Shown: in pieces, positions 6,991 to 14,874 of the stretch
Layout: the number at the start of each line of letters is the position of its first letter
How positions within the stretch are numbered: the stretch's first letter is position 1
Assembly: GCA_937895645.1 (NCBI GenBank)
Contig: CALBKQ010000150.1
Location: forward strand, 1-22,147
Reading direction: 5' to 3'
Origin: an uncultured Clostridia bacterium
GTDB lineage: Bacteria > Bacillota > Clostridia > Oscillospirales > Acutalibacteraceae
DNA: 22,147 nt
The notes under the pieces: generated by a model
Seen by the model: only the letters and a program-made list of their open reading frames with translations
Told to the model about the DNA's origin: nothing
The model's database searches: none
Program-made: the position numbers and the translations under genes

Positions 6991-7236
6991 TTATTTAATA
7001 ACGCCGCTCTTTTTAAGGATTACCTTAACTGTATCAGTTGGCTGAGCACCGTTTTTGAGCCACTGCTCTGCTTTTTCTACGTCAATCTTAATTTCAGCAG
7101 GGTCTTTCATTGGGTTGTAAGTACCAATTTCCTCAATGAATCTGCCGTCACGTGGGTAACGAGAATCTGCAACTACTACTCTGTAGAAAGGAGCTCTTTT
7201 AGCACCCATTCTGCGAAGTCTCATCTTAACTGCCAT
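6991..7236 (-). CDS. rpsP: 30S ribosomal protein bS16
   Basis: bS16 is a primary-binding 30S protein needed for assembly of the 5' domain of 16S rRNA. The 81-residue product starts MAVKMRLRRMGAKRAPFYRV and contains ADSRYPRDGRFIEEIGTYNP, the standard bS16 signature. The start is ATG 7236, which has GGAGG at 7245-7249; earlier in-frame codons up to 7278 would add 14 residues not found in the family. It lies between ffh and khpA in the conserved SRP-ribosome operon. A hairpin precedes it in the intergenic gap. Confidence 0.97.
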   Translation of the reverse strand: MAVKMRLRRMGAKRAPFYRVVVADSRYPRDGRFIEEIGTYNPMKDPAEIKIDVEKAEQWLKNGAQPTDTVKVILKKSGVIK

Positions 7237-7272
7237 TTTTGTTTCCTCCAAAATATATAAAAATTTTATATT

Positions 7273-7301
7273 AAACACTGTTAGTGTTATAATCAGTGTT
7301 T
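7273..7301 (-). other. Intercistronic hairpin between ffh and rpsP
   Basis: AAACACTG (7294-7301 read on minus) pairs with CAGTGTTT (7273-7280), 8 bp with a 13-base loop. It begins 7 bases after the ffh stop. It lacks a clean T-run (TAATATAAAATTTTT follows). It may set mRNA processing or partial termination before the highly expressed rpsP. Confidence 0.45.
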
Positions 7302-7307
7302 TTTAAC

Positions 7308-8693
7308 TTACATTGGGAAGCCGCCAAAGCCGCCCATTCCGCCCATACCACCCATGCCGTTGCCGCTACCGGTGATACCCATACGCTTTAATTTGCGCTT
7401 CATACTGCCTGAGTTCATTTGTTTGAACATTTTCTGCATCTGACGGTATTGATTGAGAAGTCTGTTGACATCTTCAACCTGCATACCGCAACCTGCTGCA
7501 ATTCTGCGTTTGCGTGATGGATTGATTATATCAGGATTTCTACGTTCTTTAACTGTCATTGACTGAATAATTGCCCTCATTCTGTCTAACTGACGGTCAT
7601 CAACGTCAACATCCTTGACTTTTTTATTAATACCAGGAAGCATTGAAAGAATATCTTTCATACTACCCATTTTCTGAACCTGTTCCATTTGGTCAAGCAA
7701 ATCTTCAAGGTCAAACTTATTTCTGCGAAGTTTTTCTTCAAGTTTTGCTGCTTTTTTCTCATCAAGTGCAGTTTCAGCTTTTTCAATAAGTGAAAGCACG
7801 TCACCCATTCCAAGAATACGGGAAGCCATACGGTCAGGGTAGAAATAGTCAAGTTCATCTAACTTTTCGCCCATACCAACAAACTTGATTGGTTTACCTG
7901 TAACCGCTCTCGCTGAAAGGGCTGCACCACCACGGGTGTCACCATCCATTTTAGTAAGAACAAGACCGTCAAGCCCTAATTCGTCATTGAAAGTACTTGC
8001 CACTGTAACAGCATCTTGACCGAGCATTGCGTCAACAACAAGAAGTATTTCGTGAGGATGAACCTCATTCTTGATATTTTTAAGCTCGTTCATAAGTTCT
8101 GTATCAATATGCAGACGACCTGCAGTATCAATAAAAACATAGTCATAACCTTTATCTTTTGCAAGTTTAATTGCTTCTTTTGCAATTGTTACAGGGTTTG
8201 TTTGTCCCATTTCAAAAACAGGAACACCAACCTGTTCACCAACAACCTGCAACTGCTTAATAGCAGCAGGACGATAAATGTCACAAGCTACAAGCAAAGG
8301 TCTGTGATTTTCATTTTTTAGTTTTCTTGCAATCTTTGCACAATGAGTTGTTTTACCTGAACCCTGAAGACCACACATCATAACAACCGTTGGTGGATGA
8401 CTTGCATAAGCAAGTCTTGTCTGAGTACCACCCATAAGTTCGGTAAGTTCTTCATTTACTATTTTAATAACCATCTGTGCAGGGGTTAAACTTTCCATAA
8501 CCTGTGCACCTATAGCGCGTTCAGTTACCTTGGCGGTGAAATCCTTGGCAACTTTATAGTTAACGTCAGCTTCTAAAAGTGCAAGACGTACTTCACGCAT
8601 TGCTTCTTTAACGTCGCTTTCAGTAAGACTACCTTTACTTTTTAGTCGTTGAAAGGCGGATTCAAGTCTATCTGATAAACCTTCAAATGCCAT
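7308..8693 (-). CDS. ffh: Signal recognition particle GTPase Ffh
   Basis: Ffh binds 4.5S/SRP RNA and the signal sequences of nascent membrane proteins and docks with FtsY. The 461-residue protein has the N domain (about 1-90), the G domain with P-loop GLQGSGKT (108-115), DTAGR (189-193) and TKMDGD (247-252), and a C-terminal M domain with the RNA-binding stretch (NPSRKRRIAAG). It ends in a Met/Gly-rich tail (MGGMGGMGGFGGFPM). AGGAGA precedes ATG 8693. It follows ylxM by 8 bases, as in other Firmicutes; ftsY, often upstream of ylxM, is not here. Confidence 0.97.
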   Translation of the reverse strand: MAFEGLSDRLESAFQRLKSKGSLTESDVKEAMREVRLALLEADVNYKVAKDFTAKVTERAIGAQVMESLTPAQMVIKIVNEELTELMGGTQTRLAYASHPPTVVMMCGLQGSGKTTHCAKIARKLKNENHRPLLVACDIYRPAAIKQLQVVGEQVGVPVFEMGQTNPVTIAKEAIKLAKDKGYDYVFIDTAGRLHIDTELMNELKNIKNEVHPHEILLVVDAMLGQDAVTVASTFNDELGLDGLVLTKMDGDTRGGAALSARAVTGKPIKFVGMGEKLDELDYFYPDRMASRILGMGDVLSLIEKAETALDEKKAAKLEEKLRRNKFDLEDLLDQMEQVQKMGSMKDILSMLPGINKKVKDVDVDDRQLDRMRAIIQSMTVKERRNPDIINPSRKRRIAAGCGMQVEDVNRLLNQYRQMQKMFKQMNSGSMKRKLKRMGITGSGNGMGGMGGMGGFGGFPM

Positions 8694-8701
8694 GATTTCT
8701 C

Positions 8702-9064
8702 CTATTCTGCCAAAGAAAGTGCTATTGACTTAATCTTGACTGTAATATCGTTAATTTCACGGGACAGGCCGTGATTAAGATTGTATTCATTTATATCTTC
8801 GGCGCACTTAATAATATCATCAAGCCCTGTTTGAACTTTTTCAAGTTTTTGTGAAAACTTAAGCTTGGACTCCATATCAAAAAGCACAGCCTCAGCCCTT
8901 TTAATAGCGTCGCGAACACCTTGTCTTGTGATGCCCTCATTTTCAGCAATTTCAGAAAGTGAAAGGTCGTCGTTATAGTAAAAATTAAGATAATCGCGTT
9001 GTTTAGTTGTAAGTGCTTCACCATACAAATCAAGAAGCATTGAAATCTCAATATTATTTGCCAT
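8702..9064 (-). CDS. ylxM: YlxM/UPF0122 helix-turn-helix protein
   Basis: YlxM is a small protein always found next to ffh and ftsY, thought to modulate SRP. The 120-residue product has a sigma-70 region 4-like helix-turn-helix (about 34-56: LSLSEIAENEGITRQGVRDAIK) after LTTKQRDYLNFYYNDD, the family signature, and a coiled C-terminus. I start it at ATG 9064 (MANNIE) because GCAGGTG lies at a proper distance; an in-frame GTG at 9073 is part of that ribosome site. It is the first gene of the ylxM-ffh-rpsP-khpA-rimM-trmD operon. A consensus promoter lies 63 bases upstream. Confidence 0.93.
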   Translation of the reverse strand: MANNIEISMLLDLYGEALTTKQRDYLNFYYNDDLSLSEIAENEGITRQGVRDAIKRAEAVLFDMESKLKFSQKLEKVQTGLDDIIKCAEDINEYNLNHGLSREINDITVKIKSIALSLAE

Positions 9065-9083
9065 AACATACACCTGCCCTTCT

Positions 9084-9126
9084 AAAAAGTAACGCTCTGT
9101 AAAGCGTTTATACTTTACAGAGCGTT
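9084..9126 (-). terminator. Terminator of lipoprotein gene / leader hairpin of ylxM operon
   Basis: A perfect 14-bp inverted repeat, AACGCTCTGTAAAG (9091-9104) and CTTTACAGAGCGTT (9113-9126), with an 8-base loop, is followed on minus by ACTTTTT. It lies 38 bases after the lipoprotein stop and should end that transcript. It also sits immediately downstream of the ylxM promoter, so about 10 bp of the stem would form the extreme 5' end of the operon transcript. Confidence 0.8.
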
Positions 9127-9155
9127 ATTATACTAAATAATTAATCAGTTGTCAA
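9127..9155 (-). promoter_or_regulatory. Consensus sigma-A promoter of the ylxM-ffh-rpsP operon
   Basis: Reading on minus, perfect TTGACA (9150-9155), exactly 17 bases, and perfect TATAAT (9127-9132). The inferred start is at about 9120-9122, inside the first arm of the 14-bp inverted repeat. This is the strongest promoter in the window, fitting a ribosomal/SRP operon. Confidence 0.85.
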
Positions 9156-9163
9156 GCAGTTTT

Positions 9164-9613
9164 TTATTTTTTACCTGCATTTTTAATTTCTTCCCAACTG
9201 ATAGAATCTTGATTACCGCTACCTTCACCAATTACAACTTCATTTCTAGTTGTAGTTTCAGTTGTTGTGCTATTATCATTTGATGCCTGTGTTGTAGTTG
9301 TTGTATTGTCTTTATCAGCTTTTGTTGTGGTTGTTGAGTTGTCTTTATCGGCTTTTGTTGTTGTAGTTGTTGTTTGTGTAACAAGAGATGTTATATCATC
9401 ATAAAAGCCGTCTTTATCAGTTGTAACTGGGATTTTGTCACCATCAACATTAGTTACAAACTCTTCACCATCTTCATCCTTATAAACTGTAATAACTTCA
9501 CCGTCTTCTACTGGAACTGTGAAGCTTACCTCATAATCATCTTTTTTACATGCTGCAAACAAAACGACAATTACAAGCATTAAAATTGATACTGCTATAA
9601 TTTTTTTACTCAT
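9164..9613 (-). CDS. Thr-rich lipoprotein, function unknown
   Basis: This 149-residue protein has a lipoprotein signal peptide with lipobox LFAAC (18-22); Cys22 would be lipidated and the protein anchored on the outer face of the membrane. A small acidic region (about 25-75, with VYKDEDGEEFVTNVDGDK) is followed by three 11-residue Thr-rich repeats of the TKADKDN-S/T-TTT type (86-118), a likely flexible or glycosylated wall-spanning linker, then a short tail with SISWEEIKNAGKK. AAGGGGA precedes ATG 9613. I do not recognise a family. It has its own promoter and terminator, separating it from mutS2 and the ylxM operon. The Thr-linker style is common in ruminococcal surface proteins. Confidence 0.85.
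   Translation of the reverse strand: MSKKIIAVSILMLVIVVLFAACKKDDYEVSFTVPVEDGEVITVYKDEDGEEFVTNVDGDKIPVTTDKDGFYDDITSLVTQTTTTTTKADKDNSTTTTKADKDNTTTTTQASNDNSTTTETTTRNEVVIGEGSGNQDSISWEEIKNAGKK
9260..9358 (-). repeat. Three tandem 33-base coding repeats (11-residue unit)
   Basis: Within the lipoprotein gene, residues 86-118 are three copies of an 11-residue unit: TKADKDNSTTT, TKADKDNTTTT and a diverged TQASNDNSTTT. The first two are nearly identical at the DNA level, so copy number could vary between strains. Confidence 0.75.
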
Positions 9614-9654
9614 TATGTAAATCCCCTTTCGGATTTTTTAATTTTATCTCTTTT

Positions 9655-9683
9655 ATATTACCATAAGTTTTTTAGTTTTGCAA
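9655..9683 (-). promoter_or_regulatory. Probable promoter of the lipoprotein gene
   Basis: TTGCAA (9678-9683), a 17-base spacer and TAATAT (9655-9660) read toward the lipoprotein, immediately after the mutS2 stop. No hairpin terminator for mutS2 was seen between them. Confidence 0.5.
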
Positions 9684-9689
9684 TATGTT

Positions 9690-12074
9690 TTATTTTAATT
9701 CTGCAATGGTAACTCCTTCCTCACCTTCGCCGAAAGTTCCTACACGGAATGTACGAATATTAGGATGTTTACGGAGATACACATGAATTCCTTTTCGCAG
9801 AGCACCTGTACCTTTACCGTGAATAATTGTAATCTGGTTAAGACCTGTACGAAGTACTCCGTCAATGAACTTGTCAAGGTCAAGCATTGCTTCTTCAACA
9901 GTCGTACCGCGAAGGTCAATACTTGAATTTGATGATGCTGTTGCATTAGATGAACCTGTGTGCAAAGTGCGCACACCGCTTGTTTGCTTTTTAGGTTGTT
10001 TTTTAGCACCAATCAATCGTAAGTCAGAAACATCCGCTTTCATTTTAATCATGCCAGATTGCACTTGAACGACGTTTTTCTTTTTGTCAACAGATATAAC
10101 TTCTGCCTCACTGCCAAGAGTTTTAACAAAAACTCTGTCGCCAACTTGTAATGGTCTTGGGAGTACATAATCTCCATCATCACCTTCAAGTAAGTTTTGT
10201 GAAATTTCATCCATTTTATCTAGCTGACGTCCCATAGCCTGTTTTGCTTTGCGGGCGATTTCCTGATGATTCTTCTGCTTTGCAAGTTCTTTTTTCAGTT
10301 GTTCGATTTCAAGCAAAAGTGAATTGCCTGCTCTACGGGCATTTTCCACTATTCTTTCTGCGTCCCGTTTTGCTCTTTCAATTTCTTTTTCACTTTGTTC
10401 TTTTGCTTTTTCTAGTGTTTGCTCTGCCTTTTCTTTTTGACGAAGAATACTTGTTTTTTCTTCTTCAAGTTTTTCTTTGTCATCTTCTAACGCCTTTCGG
10501 GCAGTTTCAAGAGTATCAACTGCATCTTCAAAACGGGTATTTTCTTCCGAAATAAGCGCTTTTGCAAAATCTGTGATTTCTTCACTTATGCCAAGACGAC
10601 CTGCAATAGCCAAGGCATTTGAACGGCCAGGCATTCCAATTAAAAGCCTGTAAGTCGGGCGAAGTGTAGAAACATCAAACTCACAACAACCATTTTCAAC
10701 ACGGTCTGTTTTAAGAGCATACTCTTTAAGTTCTGAATAGTGAGTTGTTGACGCGATTTTTGCACCTTTTTGTCTTAAATTTTCAAGAATTGAAACGGCA
10801 AGTGCCGCGCCTTCTATAGGGTCTGTACCTGCACCAAGTTCATCTATCAATACAAGGCTTTCATTATCGGCAATTTTAAGGATTTCAACGATTGTAGTCA
10901 TATGAGATGAAAATGTTGAAAGTGATTGTTCAATACTTTGCTCATCACCAATATCGGCAAGTACATTTTTGAATACTGAAACTCTGCTATTATCGGTTAC
11001 AGGGAGCATAAGTCCGCATTCTGCCATAAGTGTTAAAAGACCAATAGTTTTGATTGATACGGTTTTACCGCCCGTATTTGCACCTGTAATTACAAGAGAA
11101 TCAAAGTCATTGCCAAGTGAAATATCAACAGGCACAACAGATTTTTGGTCAATTAACGGATGTCTTGCTTTTTTTAATAAAATTTCACCATCGTTATTTA
11201 GAATTGGGCGACTGGCTTTCATTTTATATGCAAGATGTGCTTTTGCAAAGTGCAAATCAAGAAGTGTTGCACTGTCAAAGCTGATTTTAATTGTATCTTC
11301 AAACTCCCCCGCCATTTGAGAAAGCTCTGCTAAAATTCTTTCGATTTCGTCTTGTTCACGACTTTCAAGAACTTTGATTTCGTTATTTGCTTCAACTACT
11401 GCGGCAGGTTCAATAAAGACAGTTGCTCCACTACCTGATGTATCATGTACCATACCTGCAACTTCGCCACGATTTTCGGCTTTAACAGGCACAACAAAGC
11501 GACCATTTCTTTGAGTAATAATACCGTCACGAAGGATTTTTGAATAGTGAGACGAGTGAATCATACTATCCAACTGTTCACGGATTCTATTTTCATAGTG
11601 ACGCTTTTTACGCCGGATTTCTTTAAGTTCAGGTGAAGCATTATCACTGATTTCTGTCTCGCTGATAATTGCATTTGTAATTTTCTCTTCAAGATATTTA
11701 TTAGGGTAAAGAGAATTGAATAAATCGTCTAATGCAGTTTCCATACCTGCACATTTTTCGTGCCAAACTGTAATTCCACGAATAATTTTAAGAGTTGTTG
11801 CAATTTTAAGAAGTTCACTGGCAGAAAGTGAGCCACCTGCATTGGCTCTGCTTAACGCATTATTTACATTCTGTAATCCGCCGAATGATGGTGCACCGAA
11901 TTTGGCAATAAGAATATAAGCCGCTTCGGTTTTATCCAGCAACTCTAACACCTCAAAATAGTCAGTTTTTGGTTTTATTTCAAGTGCCATTTCTTTAGCA
12001 TCAGCACTACTTGCTGTGTCACTGAGCATTTTGAGAATTTTATCAAGTTCAAGTGAAATATAATGCTTATTCAT
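9690..12074 (-). CDS. mutS2: Endonuclease MutS2 (RqcU-type MutS2)
   Basis: MutS2 is a MutS-like ATPase with a C-terminal Smr domain. It suppresses homologous recombination in some bacteria and in B. subtilis splits collided ribosomes (RqcU). The 794-residue protein has the core/clamp region (about 1-300), Walker A GANTGGKT (331-338), Walker B LVLIDELGAGTDP (407-419), a long charged coiled coil (about 510-640), and the Smr domain (718-794) with DLRG (720-723) and HGKGTGALR (from His752), so nuclease motifs are intact. It lacks the MutS mismatch-recognition domain, as the family does. It starts at ATG 12074, overlapping the recO stop by 4 bases (ATGA), with AAGGAA as ribosome site. The recO-mutS2 coupling links recombination and ribosome rescue. 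Confidence 0.96.
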   Translation of the reverse strand: MNKHYISLELDKILKMLSDTASSADAKEMALEIKPKTDYFEVLELLDKTEAAYILIAKFGAPSFGGLQNVNNALSRANAGGSLSASELLKIATTLKIIRGITVWHEKCAGMETALDDLFNSLYPNKYLEEKITNAIISETEISDNASPELKEIRRKKRHYENRIREQLDSMIHSSHYSKILRDGIITQRNGRFVVPVKAENRGEVAGMVHDTSGSGATVFIEPAAVVEANNEIKVLESREQDEIERILAELSQMAGEFEDTIKISFDSATLLDLHFAKAHLAYKMKASRPILNNDGEILLKKARHPLIDQKSVVPVDISLGNDFDSLVITGANTGGKTVSIKTIGLLTLMAECGLMLPVTDNSRVSVFKNVLADIGDEQSIEQSLSTFSSHMTTIVEILKIADNESLVLIDELGAGTDPIEGAALAVSILENLRQKGAKIASTTHYSELKEYALKTDRVENGCCEFDVSTLRPTYRLLIGMPGRSNALAIAGRLGISEEITDFAKALISEENTRFEDAVDTLETARKALEDDKEKLEEEKTSILRQKEKAEQTLEKAKEQSEKEIERAKRDAERIVENARRAGNSLLLEIEQLKKELAKQKNHQEIARKAKQAMGRQLDKMDEISQNLLEGDDGDYVLPRPLQVGDRVFVKTLGSEAEVISVDKKKNVVQVQSGMIKMKADVSDLRLIGAKKQPKKQTSGVRTLHTGSSNATASSNSSIDLRGTTVEEAMLDLDKFIDGVLRTGLNQITIIHGKGTGALRKGIHVYLRKHPNIRTFRVGTFGEGEEGVTIAELK

Positions 12075-12811
12075 TTTACTATTTCCTTATAGAATTCTAA
12101 AGTTTTGAAGTTTCTTTGTAATTTTGAGAGAAGATATTTTTCTGTTATGTATGTTAAATCTTCAAGCGCGTAATCTTCCATTCTGAAAGAATAAATCTTT
12201 TCAAAATCTGAAAATGCAATATGACGAAGTCCTTTAATAAGACCAATTTCAAGTGGAAAAAGCATATCATTAGTTACACAATTTTCACAATAAAGGAGTC
12301 CGTCTTCCACATCAAAATACATTGTGCTTGTTTCATATTCACCACAACGGTCACAAGCAATAAGATTAGGCATAAAACCTGCAATGCACATAAGTCTTAG
12401 TTCTGTAATTGCTTTAATCTGTTCAGTCGGGATTGTTCCTTTTGAGAGAAAATGCAAGGAATTGAGCATCAATCTTAAATATTCCTCCGCTGGTTCTTCT
12501 TCCTGAACAAGAGTTATTATAAGTTCCCCAAAATACTGTGCTAATGAAAGTTTTGCTAGGTCATCGCGAAGTTCAAAAAATAATTCTACGGGCTCAGCTT
12601 CATCAATTATGTAACTATCTTTAGTCTTGTATAAAGATAGTTTGGAATAGCAGAACATTCCCGTAGCACTGTTTTTACGATTTTTGAAAGATTTTGCTCC
12701 ACGGACAAATGCTCGTACAAGCCCGTTATGGCGTGTGAGCACCGTAACGAGCTTGTCTTTTTCACCAATATTCTGTTCCTTGAGTATTATTCCGTCCGTA
12801 TTCGTCCTCAT
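12071..12811 (-). CDS. recO: DNA repair protein RecO
   Basis: RecO works with RecR to load RecA on SSB-coated DNA in gap repair. The 246-residue protein has an N-terminal OB-fold (about 1-80: TDGIILKEQNIGEKDKLVTV), a helical middle, and a zinc finger C153-x2-C156 ... C175-x2-C178. ATG 12811 is preferred over ATG 12829, because CGGAG sits about 9 bases before 12811, while nothing like a ribosome site precedes 12829, and family members start close to this point. Its first 50 bases are shared with the 3' end of an upstream small gene in another frame. The stop overlaps the start of mutS2. Confidence 0.93.
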   Translation of the reverse strand: MRTNTDGIILKEQNIGEKDKLVTVLTRHNGLVRAFVRGAKSFKNRKNSATGMFCYSKLSLYKTKDSYIIDEAEPVELFFELRDDLAKLSLAQYFGELIITLVQEEEPAEEYLRLMLNSLHFLSKGTIPTEQIKAITELRLMCIAGFMPNLIACDRCGEYETSTMYFDVEDGLLYCENCVTNDMLFPLEIGLIKGLRHIAFSDFEKIYSFRMEDYALEDLTYITEKYLLSKLQRNFKTLEFYKEIVK

Positions 12812-12929
12812 AGTACAGTTCTCCGTCATATAGAGGTTTCTTTTTATTTGTCAACGATTTTTTATACATTAAATAATCTTCAACACTACCTGTTTCGGTA
12901 AATCGGCTCCAGATTGACATACTATCCAT
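12762..12929 (-). CDS. yqzL: YqzL-like small protein overlapping recO
   Basis: A 55-codon gene reads MDSMSIWSRFTETGSVEDYL, continues MYKKSLTNKKKPLYDGELYY and ends GTEYW then TGA. The short core 'W--F--TGSVEDYLMYK' matches my memory of YqzL, a roughly 45-residue Firmicutes protein encoded between era and recO in B. subtilis, the same place as here. GGACGGTG lies just upstream of ATG 12929. Its last 50 bases overlap the recO start in a different frame, longer than the usual few bases. The acidic/Tyr tail beyond the YqzL core is unusual. YqzL has no established function. Confidence 0.7.
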   Translation of the reverse strand: MDSMSIWSRFTETGSVEDYLMYKKSLTNKKKPLYDGELYYEDEYGRNNTQGTEYW

Positions 12930-12998
12930 AAAAAACACCGTCCTTATATAATTAAGTTGCGATATTTTTTACGGAATATAATTGGTAATTTTTATTTT

Positions 12999-13892
12999 TT
13001 AATCAAGTCCGAAATTATGGATAAGACCTTCACGATTACGCCAACCCTCTTTGACTTTTACCCAACATTGAAGATTGATTTTGCAATCAAAAAAGTTTTC
13101 CATATCCTGACGGGCATAAGTTGAAATCTTTTTAAGCATAGCGCCGCCTTTGCCTATGATAATACCTTTATGGCTATCACGCTCACAGAAAATAGTTGCT
13201 TCAACATCCATAATACCGTCACTGCGTTCGCGCATTTTTTCAATACTTACTGCAGTTCCGTGTGGGATTTCTTTATCAAGAAGTCGGAGCATCTTTTCGC
13301 GAATAATCTCCCCTGCCAATACTCTTTCAGGTTGGTCTGTTAAAGTGTCGTCAGGGAAAAAGTGTTCTGACTCGAAACTAAACTTTTTAAGTTCGTCTAA
13401 AAGTTCATTTATACCTTTACCTGTCTGTGCAGAAACGGGAATAATTGCATCAAAATCATAATACTGTGTCATTTCTGCAATTCGCAAAGCAAGTTTTTCT
13501 TTATCTTTAACTGTATCAATTTTATTGATTGCAAGAATTGCAGGGTTTTTGCCTTTTTTAATTTTCTCGATAAGTTCAAGTTCTGCTTCTTTAAGTTCGC
13601 CCTCTGGCTCAACTACTAAAAGACAAGCATCAACACCGTCAATACTATCGCTTACCGCTTTCACCATTTTTTCGCCAAGTTTTGTTTTTGGTTTATGGAA
13701 ACCCGGTGTATCAGTAAATACTAACTGAACATTATCGTCAGTTGTAAGCACACCCATAATACGAGTGCGTGTTGTTTGTGGTTTTGATGAAACTATTGCA
13801 ATTTTCGTTCCTAAAAGTTTATTAAGAATTGAGGATTTACCTACATTAGCTTTACCTACAATCGCTATAAAGGCTGTTTTTGGTGTGTTCAT
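12999..13892 (-). CDS. era: GTPase Era
   Basis: Era is an essential GTPase that binds the 3' end of 16S rRNA and times 30S maturation. The 297-residue protein shows G1 GKANVGKS (13-20), G2 around TTRTR, G3 DTPG (61-64), G4 NKID (123-126) and G5 SAQ (154-156), then a C-terminal KH domain with the GxxG loop in GIIIGKGGAMLKK (243-255). The start ATG 13892 shares one base with the dgkA stop (TAATG), with AAAGGG as ribosome site. Its neighbours ybeY and phoH also act on rRNA. The cdd gene often found between dgkA and era is missing. Confidence 0.97.
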   Translation of the reverse strand: MNTPKTAFIAIVGKANVGKSSILNKLLGTKIAIVSSKPQTTRTRIMGVLTTDDNVQLVFTDTPGFHKPKTKLGEKMVKAVSDSIDGVDACLLVVEPEGELKEAELELIEKIKKGKNPAILAINKIDTVKDKEKLALRIAEMTQYYDFDAIIPVSAQTGKGINELLDELKKFSFESEHFFPDDTLTDQPERVLAGEIIREKMLRLLDKEIPHGTAVSIEKMRERSDGIMDVEATIFCERDSHKGIIIGKGGAMLKKISTYARQDMENFFDCKINLQCWVKVKEGWRNREGLIHNFGLD

Positions 13893-14365
13893 TAGTTACC
13901 CTTTCTTTTTGGAAGTCCCTTAAAAATAAATATACTGAAAACTACTACTGAAATCAAGAATAAAACTATTGCTATTGGGTTTTCTACAAAATATGTGAAA
14001 AGTAAGATGAATGCTTTTGGCTGATACATTATTGCAATACCGCAAAGCACTGCGAATATTGTAAATGCAAGTACTGCACCTGCTGCACAGTCTTTTGCTA
14101 TTTTGCCTAAAGGTGTATGCTTGTCCCCCTGCAAATCAACAGTTGATTCAATCGCAGTGTTAATAAGTTCTGCACCAATAACGAGTCCGTTTGCTATAAA
14201 GATTATTGCAAGTTCTGTTCTGGTTATTTCAAAGAAATCAAAAGCAAAGAGAAAGAAGTACATATAAATCATACATACTATATGTATTCGCATATTACGT
14301 TCTTTTTTGATTGCTGTGAAAACACCCTGAAAAGCATAGCCGAAACTACGAACTAATTCTTTCAT
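13892..14365 (-). CDS. dgkA: Undecaprenol/diacylglycerol kinase family protein
   Basis: This integral membrane kinase most likely phosphorylates undecaprenol (as in other Gram-positives), recycling the lipid carrier for wall synthesis. Family marks are ERNMRIH (22-28), GAELINTAIESTVDL (64-78) with the conserved E66-x2-N69-x3-E73 arrangement, and AKDCAAGAVL (90-99). Membrane segments lie at about 29-45, 50-68, 93-113 and 118-147. The last pair makes it longer (157 residues) than the usual 120-135, with an extra C-terminal hydrophobic segment before a basic tail. It starts 2 bases after ybeY, with GGTGA inside the ybeY end. Confidence 0.92.
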   Translation of the reverse strand: MKELVRSFGYAFQGVFTAIKKERNMRIHIVCMIYMYFFLFAFDFFEITRTELAIIFIANGLVIGAELINTAIESTVDLQGDKHTPLGKIAKDCAAGAVLAFTIFAVLCGIAIMYQPKAFILLFTYFVENPIAIVLFLISVVVFSIFIFKGLPKRKGN

Positions 14366-14367
14366 AA

Positions 14368-14874
14368 CTATTCACCATCAAAGTAGTAACTACCGTTTCT
14401 CTTTAATCCAATTTTTGTAAGTACTGTTTCTTCTTTTTCGCGCATTTTAACCATTTCAAGCCCACCATCTTCGTGGTCATAACCTAAAAGATGAAGAAGT
14501 GAATGTACTGTTAAAAATCCGATTTCGCGCTGTAATGTATGGCCATATTTTTCTGCCTGGTCATAAGCGTGTTCAATAGAAATAATAATATCACCAAGCA
14601 CCTTGGCACCTGTATCGTGATTTACGGGAAACTCGCCACTTTCACCCATAGGGAATGAGAGAACATCTGTGCTTTTATCAATATTTCTGTGTTTTTTATT
14701 AAGCTCATGAATTGTTTCATCATCAACAAAAGTTACGCTGATTTCTGCTGAATCAGTAAACCCTTCATTAGCAAGAACCGCTTTACAACAACGACGCACA
14801 AGCATTCTTACACCTGTGGGGATTTTCATAACATTCTGTTGATTATCAATAATTACTCGCATTTTCTCGTTCAT
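14368..14874 (-). CDS. ybeY: Endoribonuclease YbeY
   Basis: YbeY is a zinc endoribonuclease for 16S rRNA 3'-end maturation and ribosome quality control. The 168-residue protein carries the metal site H124-x3-H128-x5-H134 in HSLLHLLGYDH, preceded by the conserved STDVLSFPMGE (68-78) and LGDIIIS segments. It starts at ATG 14874, overlapping phoH by 4 bases (ATGA), and is followed by dgkA after 2 bases. In other Firmicutes an HD-domain 7TM gene (pgpH) commonly lies between phoH and ybeY; it is absent here. Confidence 0.95.
   Translation of the reverse strand: MNEKMRVIIDNQQNVMKIPTGVRMLVRRCCKAVLANEGFTDSAEISVTFVDDETIHELNKKHRNIDKSTDVLSFPMGESGEFPVNHDTGAKVLGDIIISIEHAYDQAEKYGHTLQREIGFLTVHSLLHLLGYDHEDGGLEMVKMREKEETVLTKIGLKRNGSYYFDGE

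Noticed and set aside
9260..9358. CRISPR-like array in the tandem repeats
   Set aside because: The 33-base units are contiguous coding repeats without spacers, in frame within the lipoprotein gene.
10244..10555. Plus-strand Phe/Leu-rich open frame inside mutS2
   Set aside because: It is the mirror of the Lys/Glu-rich coiled coil of MutS2; no ribosome site, no plausible protein.
12811..12829. ATG 12829 as the recO start
   Set aside because: No ribosome site precedes it, while CGGAG is well placed for ATG 12811, which also matches the usual RecO N-terminus.
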